Position numbers and translations under genes: made by a program. This document shows positions 52,584 through 61,379 of a stretch of 64,000 nucleotides of DNA, piece by piece. Each line of letters starts with the position of its first letter. Positions within the stretch are counted from its first letter, which is position 1. The notes below the pieces were generated by a model. It was given only the letters and a program-made list of their open reading frames with translations, searched no databases and had not been told where the DNA came from. Origin of the DNA: Kutzneria buriramensis (lineage in GTDB: Bacteria; Actinomycetota; Actinomycetes; Mycobacteriales; Pseudonocardiaceae); the NCBI RefSeq assembly GCF_043575855.1, contig NZ_CP144375.1, positions 2,232,001 through 2,296,000 on the forward strand, written 5' to 3'.

Positions 52584-53468
52584 TCAGAGCCGCTCGGCCA
52601 GCTTGGCCGCGCCGAGGGCGCCGTCGGTGGCGGTGCGGGCGATCAGCCCGAAGCGGTCCCGCAGCCCGCCGGCCACCATGTCGCTCAACGGCCCGTCGGC
52701 GACCAGCAACCCGCCGGCGAGCACCGCCTTGCGGTAGCCACCGCCGACGGGATCGAGCGCGGCGATCGACGCCAGCAGCAGCTCCGCCGCCTCCGTGACG
52801 ATCTCGGCCGCCACCGAGTCCTCCCGGTACAGCCCCGTCACCAACGGGGCCAACGCCGCCAGCCGCACCGGCGGTTCCCCGTAGACGGCGGCCTCGAGCG
52901 AGGTCACGTCCGGCTCGGCGGCCAGCGCGTAGCAGACGACGTCGCAGAGCTTGGTGGGACGGCCGCGTCCGTCCAGCATCCGCAGCACGGACCGCACCGC
53001 CTGCCGTCCGATCCAGAAGCCGGAGCCCTCGTCGCCGAGCAGCCAACCGTTGCCGTCGACGTGTCGCTTGATCCGCCAGTCCCCCAGCTCGGCGGCGGCC
53101 GCCCCGGTGCCGGACAGCACCAGCACGCCGTCGGGCACGTCGCTGCCGGCGGCGAAGGCCACCTCCACGTCGCTGACCACACGGGGTACCACCATGCCCA
53201 GGTCACGGGCCATCCGCGCGACCTCGTCGAGCAGCGGACGCCCGGAGGTGGGCCCGCCGGCGAGTCCGATGACCGCGGCGGTGACGCGGGCGGCAGAATG
53301 GTCGCCGAGAGCCTGTCGGAGCGCGGCGGCGAGCTGTTGGCCCGCGTGCTCCACGCCGTGGGCTATCGGGTTGGCGCCGGCGGCACGGCCGGTGCCCAGC
53401 ACCTCGCCGTTCCCGTCGACGAGCACGGCCCTGGTCGAGGTGCCTCCGGCATCGATGCCCACCAGCAT
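52584..53468 (-). CDS. BadF/BadG/BcrA-type sugar kinase (N-acetylglucosamine kinase-like)
   Basis: The 294-residue actin-fold ATPase has phosphate 1 motif MLVGIDAGGTSTRAVLVDGN, the motif VVSDVEVAFAAGSD, adenosine motif GVLVLSGTGAAAAEL and GSGFWIGRQA. It is of the N-acetylglucosamine/N-acetylmuramate kinase-like group. It phosphorylates an amino sugar, possibly for cell wall recycling; substrate inferred. The start is ATG 53466-53468; a longer frame adds 15 residues. It is divergent from the ABC exporter gene. Confidence 0.87.
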   Translation of the reverse strand: MLVGIDAGGTSTRAVLVDGNGEVLGTGRAAGANPIAHGVEHAGQQLAAALRQALGDHSAARVTAAVIGLAGGPTSGRPLLDEVARMARDLGMVVPRVVSDVEVAFAAGSDVPDGVLVLSGTGAAAAELGDWRIKRHVDGNGWLLGDEGSGFWIGRQAVRSVLRMLDGRGRPTKLCDVVCYALAAEPDVTSLEAAVYGEPPVRLAALAPLVTGLYREDSVAAEIVTEAAELLLASIAALDPVGGGYRKAVLAGGLLVADGPLSDMVAGGLRDRFGLIARTATDGALGAAKLAERL

Positions 53469-53527
53469 GGAATAGAAGAGTAGACGGCCCGGTTCCCCGG
53501 TCGTCAGACCCACGAGTCGGGGGGATC

Positions 53528-55393
53528 ATGGATTCGTCCTGGATGTTCATGCGCGGCGCGATGGCCAGGGCCGACGCGCCCAGTCAGGTGCGCCGCGGCA
53601 CCATGCGCCGCGTGCTGGAGTTCGCCCGGCCGCACTGGGGCAAGCTGGGGGTGTTCCTCGGCCTCACGGTGGTGGACGCGTTCCTCGCGGTGAGCACGCC
53701 GGTGCTGGCCGGCCGGGTGGTGGACGCGATCATCAACAAGGCCGCGCTGGGCGTGGTGATCGGCCTGGCGGCGCTGATCGCGCTGGTCGCGGTGGTCAGC
53801 GCCGGCACCAGCCTGGTGGAGCGCTGGCAGTCGTCCCGGATCGGCGAGGGCCTGATCTACGACCTGCGCCGGGCCGTCTTCGAGCACGTGCAGCGCATGC
53901 CGGTCGCCTTCTTCACCCGCACCCGGACCGGCGCCCTGGTCAGCCGGTTGAACAACGACGTGATCGGCGCGCAGCGGGCGTTCACGTCCTCGCTGTCAGG
54001 ATTGGTCACGAACCTGATCCAGCTGGCGCTGTCGCTGGCCGTGATGCTGACGCTGTCCTGGCAGGTCACGCTGCTGGCGCTGGTGCTGCTGCCGGCGTTC
54101 CTGCTGCCGGCGCGGCGGATGGGCGCGCGGATGGCCGGGCTGGAGCGGGAGGCCGCCGGGCTGAACGCGTCCATGACCAACCAGATGACCGAGCGGTTCT
54201 CCGCGCCGGGCGCGACGCTGGTGAAGCTGTTCGGCCGCCCCCGGGCCGAGGCCGCGGAGTTCGGTGACAAGGCGCAGCGGGTGCGCGACATCGGCGTGCG
54301 GACCGCGATGGCGGCGCGCTGGTTCCTCACCGGCATGTCGCTGCTGCCGACCATGGCGCAGGCCCTGGTGTACGGCGTCGGCGGCTACCTGGCGCTGACC
54401 GGCCAGCTCGCCGCCGGCACCGTGGTGTCGCTGGCGCTGCTGCTGACCCGCCTCTACACGCCGCTGACCGCGCTCGCGAACGCCAGGGTGGACATCATGA
54501 CCGCGCTGGTGTCGTTCGAGCGGGTCTTCGAGGTGCTGGACGTCCGCCCGATGATCGTCGAGGCCGATCGCACGATCCCGCTGGCCGCCGGCCCGGTGTC
54601 GGTCGAGTTCGACGACGTCCGGTTCGCCTATCCGGCGGCCGACCAGGTGTCGCTGGCCTCGCTGGAGTCGGTGGCCAACCTGGACACCCGCGGCGGCCAG
54701 GAAGTGTTGCACGGCATCAGCTTCCGCGCCGAGGCCGGCCAGCTGGTGGCGCTGGTGGGCTCGTCGGGCGCCGGCAAGTCGACCATCGCCTCGCTGGTCC
54801 CCCGGCTCTACGACGTCGTCTCCGGCGCGGTCCGACTGTCCGATGTGGACGTCCGCGAGCTGTCGTTCGACGACGTCCGCGGGGCGGTGGGCGTGGTGAC
54901 CCAGGACGGGCACCTGTTCCACGACAGCATCGAGGCCAACCTCCGGTACGCGCGGCCCGACGCCAGCGACGAGGAGCTGTGGGACGCCATCGAGCGGGCC
55001 CGGCTCGGCGAGCTGATCCGCAGCCTGCCCGACGGCCTGGAGACGGTGGTCGGCGAGCGCGGTTACCGGCTGTCCGGCGGCGAGCGCCAGCGGCTGACCA
55101 TCGCGCGGCTGCTGCTGGCCCGGCCTCGCGTCGTGATCCTCGACGAGGCGACCGCGCACCTCGACTCGGAGTCCGAGGTCGCCGTGCAGGCCGCGCTCAC
55201 CGAGGCGTTGCAGGGCCGGACCGCGCTGGTCATCGCGCACCGGCTGTCCACCATCCGCGCCGCCGACCAGATCCTCGTCGTCGAGGACGGGCAGGTGGTC
55301 GAGCGGGGCACGCACACCGAGCTGATGGCGGCGAACGGCCGGTACGCGGAGTTGCACAACACGCAGTTCCGCGAGGAGCCCAGCCCGGCCTAG
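53528..55393 (+). CDS. ABC exporter, single TMD-NBD half-transporter
   Basis: The 621-residue protein has an N-terminal six-helix membrane domain (RVLEFARPHWGKLGVFLGL) and an ATPase domain with Walker A GSSGAGKST near residue 410, signature LSGGERQR near 514 and Walker B VVILDEATAHLD. There is a short insert before Walker A (LASLESVANLDTRGGQEVLH). It probably works as a homodimer, exporting lipids, peptides or drugs. It is followed by a VOC protein gene after 10 bases. Confidence 0.92.
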   Translation: MDSSWMFMRGAMARADAPSQVRRGTMRRVLEFARPHWGKLGVFLGLTVVDAFLAVSTPVLAGRVVDAIINKAALGVVIGLAALIALVAVVSAGTSLVERWQSSRIGEGLIYDLRRAVFEHVQRMPVAFFTRTRTGALVSRLNNDVIGAQRAFTSSLSGLVTNLIQLALSLAVMLTLSWQVTLLALVLLPAFLLPARRMGARMAGLEREAAGLNASMTNQMTERFSAPGATLVKLFGRPRAEAAEFGDKAQRVRDIGVRTAMAARWFLTGMSLLPTMAQALVYGVGGYLALTGQLAAGTVVSLALLLTRLYTPLTALANARVDIMTALVSFERVFEVLDVRPMIVEADRTIPLAAGPVSVEFDDVRFAYPAADQVSLASLESVANLDTRGGQEVLHGISFRAEAGQLVALVGSSGAGKSTIASLVPRLYDVVSGAVRLSDVDVRELSFDDVRGAVGVVTQDGHLFHDSIEANLRYARPDASDEELWDAIERARLGELIRSLPDGLETVVGERGYRLSGGERQRLTIARLLLARPRVVILDEATAHLDSESEVAVQAALTEALQGRTALVIAHRLSTIRAADQILVVEDGQVVERGTHTELMAANGRYAELHNTQFREEPSPA

Positions 55394-55403
55394 GAGGGTT
55401 AGG

Positions 55404-55844
55404 GTGTCGCGCGTGGAACTCAAGCTGGAGCTGGTAATGCTCGGGGTCACCGACGTCGACCGGGCGAAGGCCTTCTACGCCGACAAGTGCGGCTTCGCCG
55501 TGCACGTGGACCACCGGGCGGGTGAGAACTTCCGCGTCGTGCAGATGGACCCGCCGGGGTCGGCCTGCTCGATCACGTTCGGCGTCGGCGTCAGCGACGC
55601 GACGCCGGGCGCGACCAAGGGCCTGCACCTGGTCGTCTCGGACATCACCGCGGTCCGCGACGAGCTGGCGGCGCGCGGCCTGGAGATCAGCGAAGTCCGG
55701 CACATGAAGGACGGCGTGTGGGGTCCGGGCGCCGACCCGGACCACACCGACTACAACTCGTTCGCGGACTTCGCCGACCCCGACGGCAACACGTGGGTGG
55801 TGCAGGAGAAGGGGTATGCGGCTCAGTCGTCCAACGCCGAGTAG
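55404..55844 (+). CDS. VOC/glyoxalase-fold protein
   Basis: The 146-residue protein has a glyoxalase/bleomycin resistance fold: LVMLGVTDVDRAKAFYADKC, EVRHMKDGVWGPGADP and FADFADPDGNTWVVQE. The usual metal ligands (Glu/His) are partly visible in HTDYNSFADF and PDGNTW-E. It may bind or modify a small molecule. It starts with GTG 5 bases after AGGAGGG, right behind the ABC exporter, with which it probably forms an operon. Confidence 0.9.
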   Translation: MSRVELKLELVMLGVTDVDRAKAFYADKCGFAVHVDHRAGENFRVVQMDPPGSACSITFGVGVSDATPGATKGLHLVVSDITAVRDELAARGLEISEVRHMKDGVWGPGADPDHTDYNSFADFADPDGNTWVVQEKGYAAQSSNAE

Positions 55845-56974
55845 ACGCCGTTCCAGAAGTCCAGGTACAGCTTGGAGTTCAGCGGGAAGGCGGAGCGCTG
55901 GGTCATCAGCAGCGCGGTGAGCTCCTCGGCCGGGTCGTTGTGCCACGAGGTGCCCAGGCCGCCGTCCCAGCCGTACCGGCCGGGCGTGGCCCAGATCTGG
56001 TCGCGCCCGGTGACGACGCTGACGCCGAAGCCCCAGCCGCGGTGCTCGAAGGCGCCGGGCCAGAAGCCGTCGCGGGCGTGCTGCTCGGGCGTGAGGTGGT
56101 CGGCGGTCATCGTGCGCACCGACGGCCGCGACAGGATCGGCTTTCCGTTGCGCAGCAACATGGTCGCGAACGCCAGGTAGTCGTCGGCGGTCGACACCAG
56201 GCCGCCGCCGCCCGCCTCGAACGCCGGCGGCCGGCTCCACTGGCCGTCGACCGGGTCGTACACGCTGCCGTCCTCGCCGTAGCTGACGGGCAGCCGGCCG
56301 AGGTGCTCGACCGGCACGTGGAAGCCGGTGTCGATCATGCCGAGCGGCTCGAACAGGTGCTCCCGCATCGCCTCGCCGAGGGACTTCCCGGTGGCGCGGG
56401 CCAGCAGGATGCCCAGCACCTCGGCCGACACGTGGTAGATCCACCGCTCCCCCGGCTGGCACAGCAGCGGCAGCGTGGCGAACCGCCGCAGCCACTCGTC
56501 CGGGGCCGGCGGCTCCGCCGGCTGCGGCGGGCCGTCACCCAGCCCGAGCTTGAGTTCCGCCGCCGCGGCCTGCACGGGATAGGTGCCGGGCGGGGCGTAG
56601 ATCGCGCCGAAACCCATCCGGAACGTCAGGAGGTCCCGCAGCGTGATCGGGCGGTTGGCCGGCACGGTGTCGTCGAGCGGGGCTCGCATCGAAGTCAGGA
56701 CGCGGCGGTCGGCCAGCTCGGGCAGCAGTTCGTCGACGCGGTCGTCCAGCCTGAGGACGCCCTGCTCGACGAGCACCATGGCCAGCGCGGCGGTGACCGG
56801 CTTGGTCATGGAGGTGATCCGGAAGATCGTGTCCCGGCGGACGTCCCCGATCACCTCCACGTGCGTCTCGCCGCGGCGGCGGACCACCGCCACCAGGCCG
56901 GGACACGTCCCGTCGTCGACGTGCCGGGCCAGGGTGTCGTGCAGGCGGGTCAATCCCTTGCTGGACAAGCTCAT
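55823..56974 (-). CDS. Serine hydrolase of the beta-lactamase (class C/EstB) family
   Basis: The 383-residue protein has the S-x-x-K motif S55-M-T-K58 (ITSMTKPVTAAL), the Tyr region IYHVSAEVLG and a later GWDGGLGTSWHND-like motif. It has no signal peptide, so is more likely an esterase or peptidase than a beta-lactamase. The ATG (56972-56974) overlaps the hydrolase-methyltransferase stop by 4 bases. It overlaps the VOC gene's end by 22 bases in convergent direction. Confidence 0.88.
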   Translation of the reverse strand: MSLSSKGLTRLHDTLARHVDDGTCPGLVAVVRRRGETHVEVIGDVRRDTIFRITSMTKPVTAALAMVLVEQGVLRLDDRVDELLPELADRRVLTSMRAPLDDTVPANRPITLRDLLTFRMGFGAIYAPPGTYPVQAAAAELKLGLGDGPPQPAEPPAPDEWLRRFATLPLLCQPGERWIYHVSAEVLGILLARATGKSLGEAMREHLFEPLGMIDTGFHVPVEHLGRLPVSYGEDGSVYDPVDGQWSRPPAFEAGGGGLVSTADDYLAFATMLLRNGKPILSRPSVRTMTADHLTPEQHARDGFWPGAFEHRGWGFGVSVVTGRDQIWATPGRYGWDGGLGTSWHNDPAEELTALLMTQRSAFPLNSKLYLDFWNGVYSALDD

Positions 56975-58398
56975 CGGGTGAACTCCCCGATCCACCGGTC
57001 GTCCTGGTGGCCGATGGAGACCGCCTTGACACCGTCCACCGCGAAGCCGTCCAACTGGCTGCGCGTGAACCGCCACGGCGGGCCGTCCGCGACCGTGCCC
57101 TCCTCGCGGGACATCATCACCACGAACAGCGTGCCGCCGGGCGCGAGCAGGCTGGCGACGGCGGCGGTGGCCTGCTCGCGCACCGACTCGGGCAGCGCCT
57201 GCACGGTGAAGATCTCGACGACGAAGTCGAAGGCCTGCAACCACTTCTCCGGCAGATCGAACAGGTCCGCCACCTGGAAGTCGACGCCCGGGTGCCGCTG
57301 CTTCGCGACCTCGATCGCCGTCTCCGAGACGTCGAAACCGGTGGTGTCGAAGCCGAGGCCGTGGAGGTAGCCGGCGTCCACGCCGAGGCCGCAGCCCACC
57401 ACCAGGCCGCGCCTGCCGTCCCCGGACTTGCCCTCCAGGTACTCGACCAGCTTCGGGTGCGGTTGCTGCCGGTTCCACGGCATCTCGATGTCGCCGCGCG
57501 CGCCCTCGCTGTAGAGCCGGTCGAACCACGCCGTCGGCTCGCCGACGGCGATCGCCTGTGCCGCAAGGTGATCGCCACGGAGATCCCAGTCCGCCGTCGC
57601 CTGGTCGGCGATCCCGGCGATCACCGCGTCCCAGGCGCGGGGCGGCAGCTCGTGGCCGACCTGCGGCAGCGTCAGCAGCCGGGCGCCGGGGATCGCGGCG
57701 GCAAGCGCCTTGCCGTGTTCCAGCGGGAACAGCGGGTCCTCGTCGCCGTGAACGACCAGCGTGGAGGCGGAGATCTCGCCCAGCCGGTGGATCCACGGCT
57801 CGATGCGCTCCGTCGAATGCGCGTTGTTGATGGCGTCGATGTTCTTGGTCCGCGCGTACACCTCGATCATGAGCTCGCGGGTGGCGGTCTCGTCGAACGG
57901 GACGGACTTGGCCGACATCGCCCGGATCGCCGCCACGGACCGCTCCACCGGGTCCGCCGGCTGCTCGGCCGCGAAGTGGGCGCGGAACTCGGCCGTCGGC
58001 GGCGGCAGGTCCGGGGCGCCCGAGCTGGTCGCGATCAACGTCAGCGAGGCCACCCGGTCGGCGTGTTCGAGGCCGATGTACTGGGCGATCGCGCCGCCCA
58101 TCGAGATGCCGACGATGTGCCCGCGCCGCGCGCCGAAGTGGTCCAGCAGCGCCACCGCGTCCTCGGCGAGGTCGCGGAAGGTGTAGTCCGGCTTGCCCAC
58201 CGGGTAGGTCGTGGACTGGCCCGTGTCGCGCATGTCGTAGCGGATGACCTGGCCCACCTGCTCGGCCAGGCGCCGGCAGAACTCCGGCTGCCAGAAGTCC
58301 TTCGAGCTCGCCGAACCCGACAGCAGCAGCACCGGCGGCCGGCCCGGCTCACCGAAGGTGTCCGCCTCGATCTCGACGCCGTTGACGTGAACGATCAT
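56971..58398 (-). CDS. Alpha/beta hydrolase fused to SAM methyltransferase
   Basis: The 475-residue protein joins two enzymes. The N-terminal part (1-285) is an alpha/beta hydrolase with nucleophile S99 in VGISMGGA, Asp in GDEDPLFP and His in VGHELPP. The C-terminal part (about 290-475) is a methyltransferase with VVGCGLGVDAGYLHGLGF, FDVSETAIEVAKQRHPG and LLAPGGTLFVVM. AAGGGGGAAAC precedes the ATG. The C-terminal half resembles TPMT-like enzymes, and the rare fusion suggests coupled hydrolysis and methylation of one substrate. It is co-translated with the beta-lactamase-fold gene. Confidence 0.88.
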   Translation of the reverse strand: MIVHVNGVEIEADTFGEPGRPPVLLLSGSASSKDFWQPEFCRRLAEQVGQVIRYDMRDTGQSTTYPVGKPDYTFRDLAEDAVALLDHFGARRGHIVGISMGGAIAQYIGLEHADRVASLTLIATSSGAPDLPPPTAEFRAHFAAEQPADPVERSVAAIRAMSAKSVPFDETATRELMIEVYARTKNIDAINNAHSTERIEPWIHRLGEISASTLVVHGDEDPLFPLEHGKALAAAIPGARLLTLPQVGHELPPRAWDAVIAGIADQATADWDLRGDHLAAQAIAVGEPTAWFDRLYSEGARGDIEMPWNRQQPHPKLVEYLEGKSGDGRRGLVVGCGLGVDAGYLHGLGFDTTGFDVSETAIEVAKQRHPGVDFQVADLFDLPEKWLQAFDFVVEIFTVQALPESVREQATAAVASLLAPGGTLFVVMMSREEGTVADGPPWRFTRSQLDGFAVDGVKAVSIGHQDDRWIGEFTR

Positions 58399-58450
58399 GT
58401 TTCCCCCTTGTCGGCCTTCGACCCTATCGCGTGACCTCCGCCACCGCCCG

Positions 58451-58466
58451 TCGAACACTTGTTCGA
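58451..58466. promoter_or_regulatory. LexA-type SOS box upstream of the MazG-like gene
   Basis: TCGAACACTTGTTCGA is a perfect match to the actinobacterial LexA consensus TCGAAC-N4-GTTCGA. It lies 104 bp before the MazG-like start and 52 bp before the divergent hydrolase-methyltransferase start, and a TAGACT -10-like box (58475-58480) follows. Confidence 0.75.
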
Positions 58467-58487
58467 TCCCGTGCTAGACTAGCCCCC

Positions 58488-58533
58488 GAGGCCCGGCGAG
58501 CCGTGAGGGGAAGTCACGGCTCACCGGGCCTCC
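58488..58533 (+). other. Leader hairpin before the MazG-like gene
   Basis: GAGGCCCGG-C-GAGCCGTGA pairs with TCACGGCTC-A-CCGGGCCTC around a short loop, one mismatch in 19 pairs. It lies between the LexA box and the start codon and may affect leader stability or transcription. Confidence 0.5.
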
Positions 58534-58570
58534 CTCGTGCGCTCCACCTCGGTCCCAGCAGGATGTCCCC

Positions 58571-58888
58571 GTGGACATCGACACCGGCAACCTCCGCGAG
58601 CTCGCGCGCGTCATCGCGTCCCACCTGCACGCCAACGGCTTTCCCGCCGAGGGCGGCGCCAACCGCCAGGTGCTGGCCCTCGCCGAGGAGTGCGGGGAGT
58701 TCGTCGGCGCCTACCGCCGCTGGTCCGGCCAGGCCCGTCGCTCCGGCACCGCCGAGGAGATGCACGCCGAACTCGCCGACGTGGTGATCACCGCCTTCGT
58801 CGCCGCCGAGGAGCTGGGCATCGACCTGGACAAGGTCATCACCGACAAGGCCGGCGTGGTCCTCACCCGCGGCTGGCGAACCCCGTGA
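58571..58888 (+). CDS. MazG-like nucleotide pyrophosphohydrolase
   Basis: The 105-residue all-alpha NTP-pyrophosphatase fold protein has E-E-x-x-E in LALAEECGEFVGAYRR and the second metal motif ELADVVITAF (ExxD-type). Such enzymes remove non-canonical or oxidised nucleotides or control (p)ppGpp. The start is GTG 58571 (MDIDTGNLRELARVIAS). The LexA box upstream suggests induction with DNA damage, which fits nucleotide-pool cleaning. Confidence 0.87.
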   Translation: MDIDTGNLRELARVIASHLHANGFPAEGGANRQVLALAEECGEFVGAYRRWSGQARRSGTAEEMHAELADVVITAFVAAEELGIDLDKVITDKAGVVLTRGWRTP

Positions 58889-59797
58889 CATCCGTGTCAG
58901 CCACCGACAGGCCTGACACCCGTCGCAACCCCACGCCGGCCACCGGTCGCGACCTCAGCGTCAGACCGCCGAAGACCGACCCCCGCGACCCTCGCACCCG
59001 TCCACCAGCGGCTGGCACCTGGTGACACTTCCGTCAGTCACTGACCACTGCCACGACCATCACACCGTTCGCCGTCTCCGCGACCTCCGGCCGGTCGGCA
59101 GCCAAGGCCGCCACCCCGTGGCCTCGCGTCAGTCACTGACAAGTTCGGCACCCGCCGCCACACTCCACAGCACGCCGACGCCCCGACACAAAACTGAAGG
59201 ATTTCCACATTTCGTCACAGCGCCGCGACGCCGGAAAGTTGAATGTGAGACAACTCGAGCGGGGAGGGTGACTCACCCCCAGCGGGCCACCCTCCGCCAG
59301 CTCGTTTTCATCCATGAAACGCTTTTCTGCGATTTCCACGCAAGTGTAACCCAGCGTCGGTCGGCCTACTACCGACGATCGTCGCACCACCCACACCCTG
59401 GGACGATGCCCGATCCGGCAACCCTGTCGACACCGCGCCGGAATCCGCGACGCCGTTTCCCTACCACCGACAATTCGCCAGGTCGAGGCCCTATTTCCCG
59501 CACCCCACCCGGCGATCCGGTCAAGGCCGCCGCACGGTATTTCCGTCACACGCCAAAAGAGGAATCACCGTTCCGCCCGGGCACGACAGTGCGGGCAGGG
59601 CCTGGGCGGCTGCCGGCACTGCCGGGACCACGGCTCGGGCGCATGCGACCCGCTCCAGGCAGAGATCGGAGACTCGCACGATCGAACCTCCCACGGGGCG
59701 GCAGGCGACCACCGACACGGCGGCAACCCACTGTTCAGCGGACGCCACAGGGGCGTAGGCGACCGTCGACAGCGCCTCTCCGCGGTCCCCGATCGCC
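58889..59797. other. 909-bp gene-free region with palindromes
   Basis: No supported gene is seen. The 13-bp near-palindrome GTCAGTCACTGAC occurs at 59033-59045 and 59128-59140, with a degenerate GTCAGCCACCGAC at 58896-58908; GGGTGACTCACCC is at 59266-59278. Base composition is less GC-rich between about 59180 and 59400. Long open frames here have unusual low-complexity composition and no ribosome binding site. Confidence 0.5.
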
Positions 59798-60355
59798 TTA
59801 CGACTGGCGGGCCTTGGCGCGGGCGCGGTGGGCGCGGAGGTTCTCGAGGTTGCCGCAGACCTTGGTCTCGTGCCACACGCCGCTGTTGTTCTTGGAGCGG
59901 TCGTAGAAGGCGACCTGGCAGCGGGGGTTGCGACACACCTTGAGCCGCCGCCAGGTGTCGGCGCGCTGCGAGGTGAGCATCTCGATCAGCACGAGGGAGG
60001 AAACCAGGCGCGCGCCGGTGCCGCGCGGCTCGATGGCGACACGGCCGTCGGCGTCGAGCCGGAGGGTGGCGGTCTCGTGGGTAGGGACGGCGCCACCGCC
60101 GAGGGCGGCCTTGACGTCGGAGCGGAGGCCGCGGAGCTGGTCGAGGTCGCGGACGGTGAGCGTGACGGGAGGCGCGGGCTGGCCGGTCTCGATGGCCCAG
60201 GTGGCCAGGGCGCCGTCGAGCCAACGCTGGGCGTCGCCGAGGTCGGCCAGCAGGTCGGGCTCGGGCGGCCGGCCGGCCGGGATGGTGTTCAGCAGGTCGT
60301 GCACGAAGCCCAGGCCGGCCGGCGCGAGCTCCATCGCGTAACGTCCGCTCGCCAT
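59798..60355 (-). CDS. CGNR zinc-finger (ABATE domain) regulator
   Basis: The 185-residue protein has an N-terminal ABATE domain (MASGRYAMELAPAGLGFVHD, LLADLGDAQRWLDGAL) and a C-terminal CGNR zinc finger with CRNPRCQVAFYDRSKNNSG and WHETKVCGNLENLRAHR. The finger Cys pairs and the CGN motif are present. These are putative stress-linked transcription factors. The ATG has GAGAGGTGG upstream. It is divergent from the TauD-like oxygenase gene, which it may regulate. Confidence 0.9.
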   Translation of the reverse strand: MASGRYAMELAPAGLGFVHDLLNTIPAGRPPEPDLLADLGDAQRWLDGALATWAIETGQPAPPVTLTVRDLDQLRGLRSDVKAALGGGAVPTHETATLRLDADGRVAIEPRGTGARLVSSLVLIEMLTSQRADTWRRLKVCRNPRCQVAFYDRSKNNSGVWHETKVCGNLENLRAHRARAKARQS

Positions 60356-60466
60356 GCGACCACCTCTCGACGTGAAATAATCATCAATACTACAGTTCTT
60401 ACGCCCTGTTGTGCCGACGGCGAACCGAACGGCGGTGGCGGCGAATACGCGCGCAGAATCGCCGTC

Positions 60467-61372
60467 ATGGCGACGATCACGGAGCAACGGGGGCCGTCCA
60501 CGTGGCGCGGCGACGAGATCACGGGCTGGCAGCTCCCGCTGTCCTCAACCGACAAAACAGAACTGCTGGCGGCCGTGGACGCGTCCACCGGAATCGACGC
60601 CAAGGACATCACCAGAGGGAACTTCCCCCTGCCCGGCCTGGCCACAACGCTGGCGGAGCTGTCGACGGAACTGCTGCACGGGCGCGGATTCGCACTGTTG
60701 CAAGGAGTTCCAACCGAAGGCCTCGAACCGGAGCAGGCCGAGCGGCTAGCGGTGGGCATCGGCGCGCACGTGGGAACCGTGATGCCGCAAGGATCATCGG
60801 TGCTCGAACATGTTCGGGACCGCGGTGTCGACCCGGCGGCGGCGACCAGCCGGAGCTTCCAGCACAGCGGCAAGCTCGGCTTCCATTCCGACCCATACGA
60901 TTTCGTGGCACTGCTGTGCCTGCGGCCGGCGCTGTCCGGCGGACTCAGCACGATCGTCAGCTCTCCGGCCGTGCACAACGAAATCCTGCGGGGTCATCCC
61001 GAACTGGCCGAGGCACTGTACGAACCGTGGTGGCGCGACCGCCGAACCGGCGACGGCCCGGACAGCTTCTACACCGAGCCGGTCTACACCCTGACCCCCG
61101 ACGGCCGGCTCCGCACCAACTACGGCCCCGACTACATCCGCTCCGCCCAGCGCGGCGAGCACGTGCCGCCGCTGACCGAGACCCAGCAGGCGGCCATGGG
61201 CGCCCTCGACCGCATCACCAACGATCCCCGGCTCGTGCTGGGCATGGATCTACGGCCCGGTGACATGCAGTTCCTCAACAACCACGTCACCATGCACAGC
61301 CGCACCGCCTTCCGGGACCACCCCGATCCGGCGCTGCGCCGCGACCTGATTCGCCTGTGGCTGGCGGCATGA
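60467..61372 (+). CDS. TauD/TfdA-family Fe(II)/2-oxoglutarate dioxygenase-like protein
   Basis: The 301-residue protein has H-x-D in FHSDPYDFVALLC (near residue 142), a distal His in NNHVTMHSRTAF and the C-terminal Arg in RRDLIRLWLAA for 2-oxoglutarate. The start is ATG 60467 (MATITEQRGPSTWRG). TauD-like enzymes hydroxylate small molecules, including sulfonates and amino acids; the substrate is unknown. It is divergent from the CGNR regulator with a 111-base spacer. Confidence 0.88.
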   Translation: MATITEQRGPSTWRGDEITGWQLPLSSTDKTELLAAVDASTGIDAKDITRGNFPLPGLATTLAELSTELLHGRGFALLQGVPTEGLEPEQAERLAVGIGAHVGTVMPQGSSVLEHVRDRGVDPAAATSRSFQHSGKLGFHSDPYDFVALLCLRPALSGGLSTIVSSPAVHNEILRGHPELAEALYEPWWRDRRTGDGPDSFYTEPVYTLTPDGRLRTNYGPDYIRSAQRGEHVPPLTETQQAAMGALDRITNDPRLVLGMDLRPGDMQFLNNHVTMHSRTAFRDHPDPALRRDLIRLWLAA

Positions 61373-61379
61373 CCTCGAA

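Noticed and set aside
59195..59345. TTTCCACA-like sequences reminiscent of DnaA boxes
   Set aside because: Each has mismatches to TTGTCCACA and no dnaA, dnaN or clustered boxes are nearby, so an origin is not supported.
59133..59549. Minus-strand open frame of 138 codons
   Set aside because: Random-looking composition, no family and no ribosome binding site; region has altered base composition and palindromes.
59521..59748. Minus-strand frame resembling a small exported peptide
   Set aside because: GTG start without ribosome binding site and no coherent signal peptide; support too weak.
59022..59906. Open frame of 294 codons in the gene-free region
   Set aside because: Very high Arg/Pro/His content, no ribosome binding site and overlap with the CGNR gene; looks non-coding.
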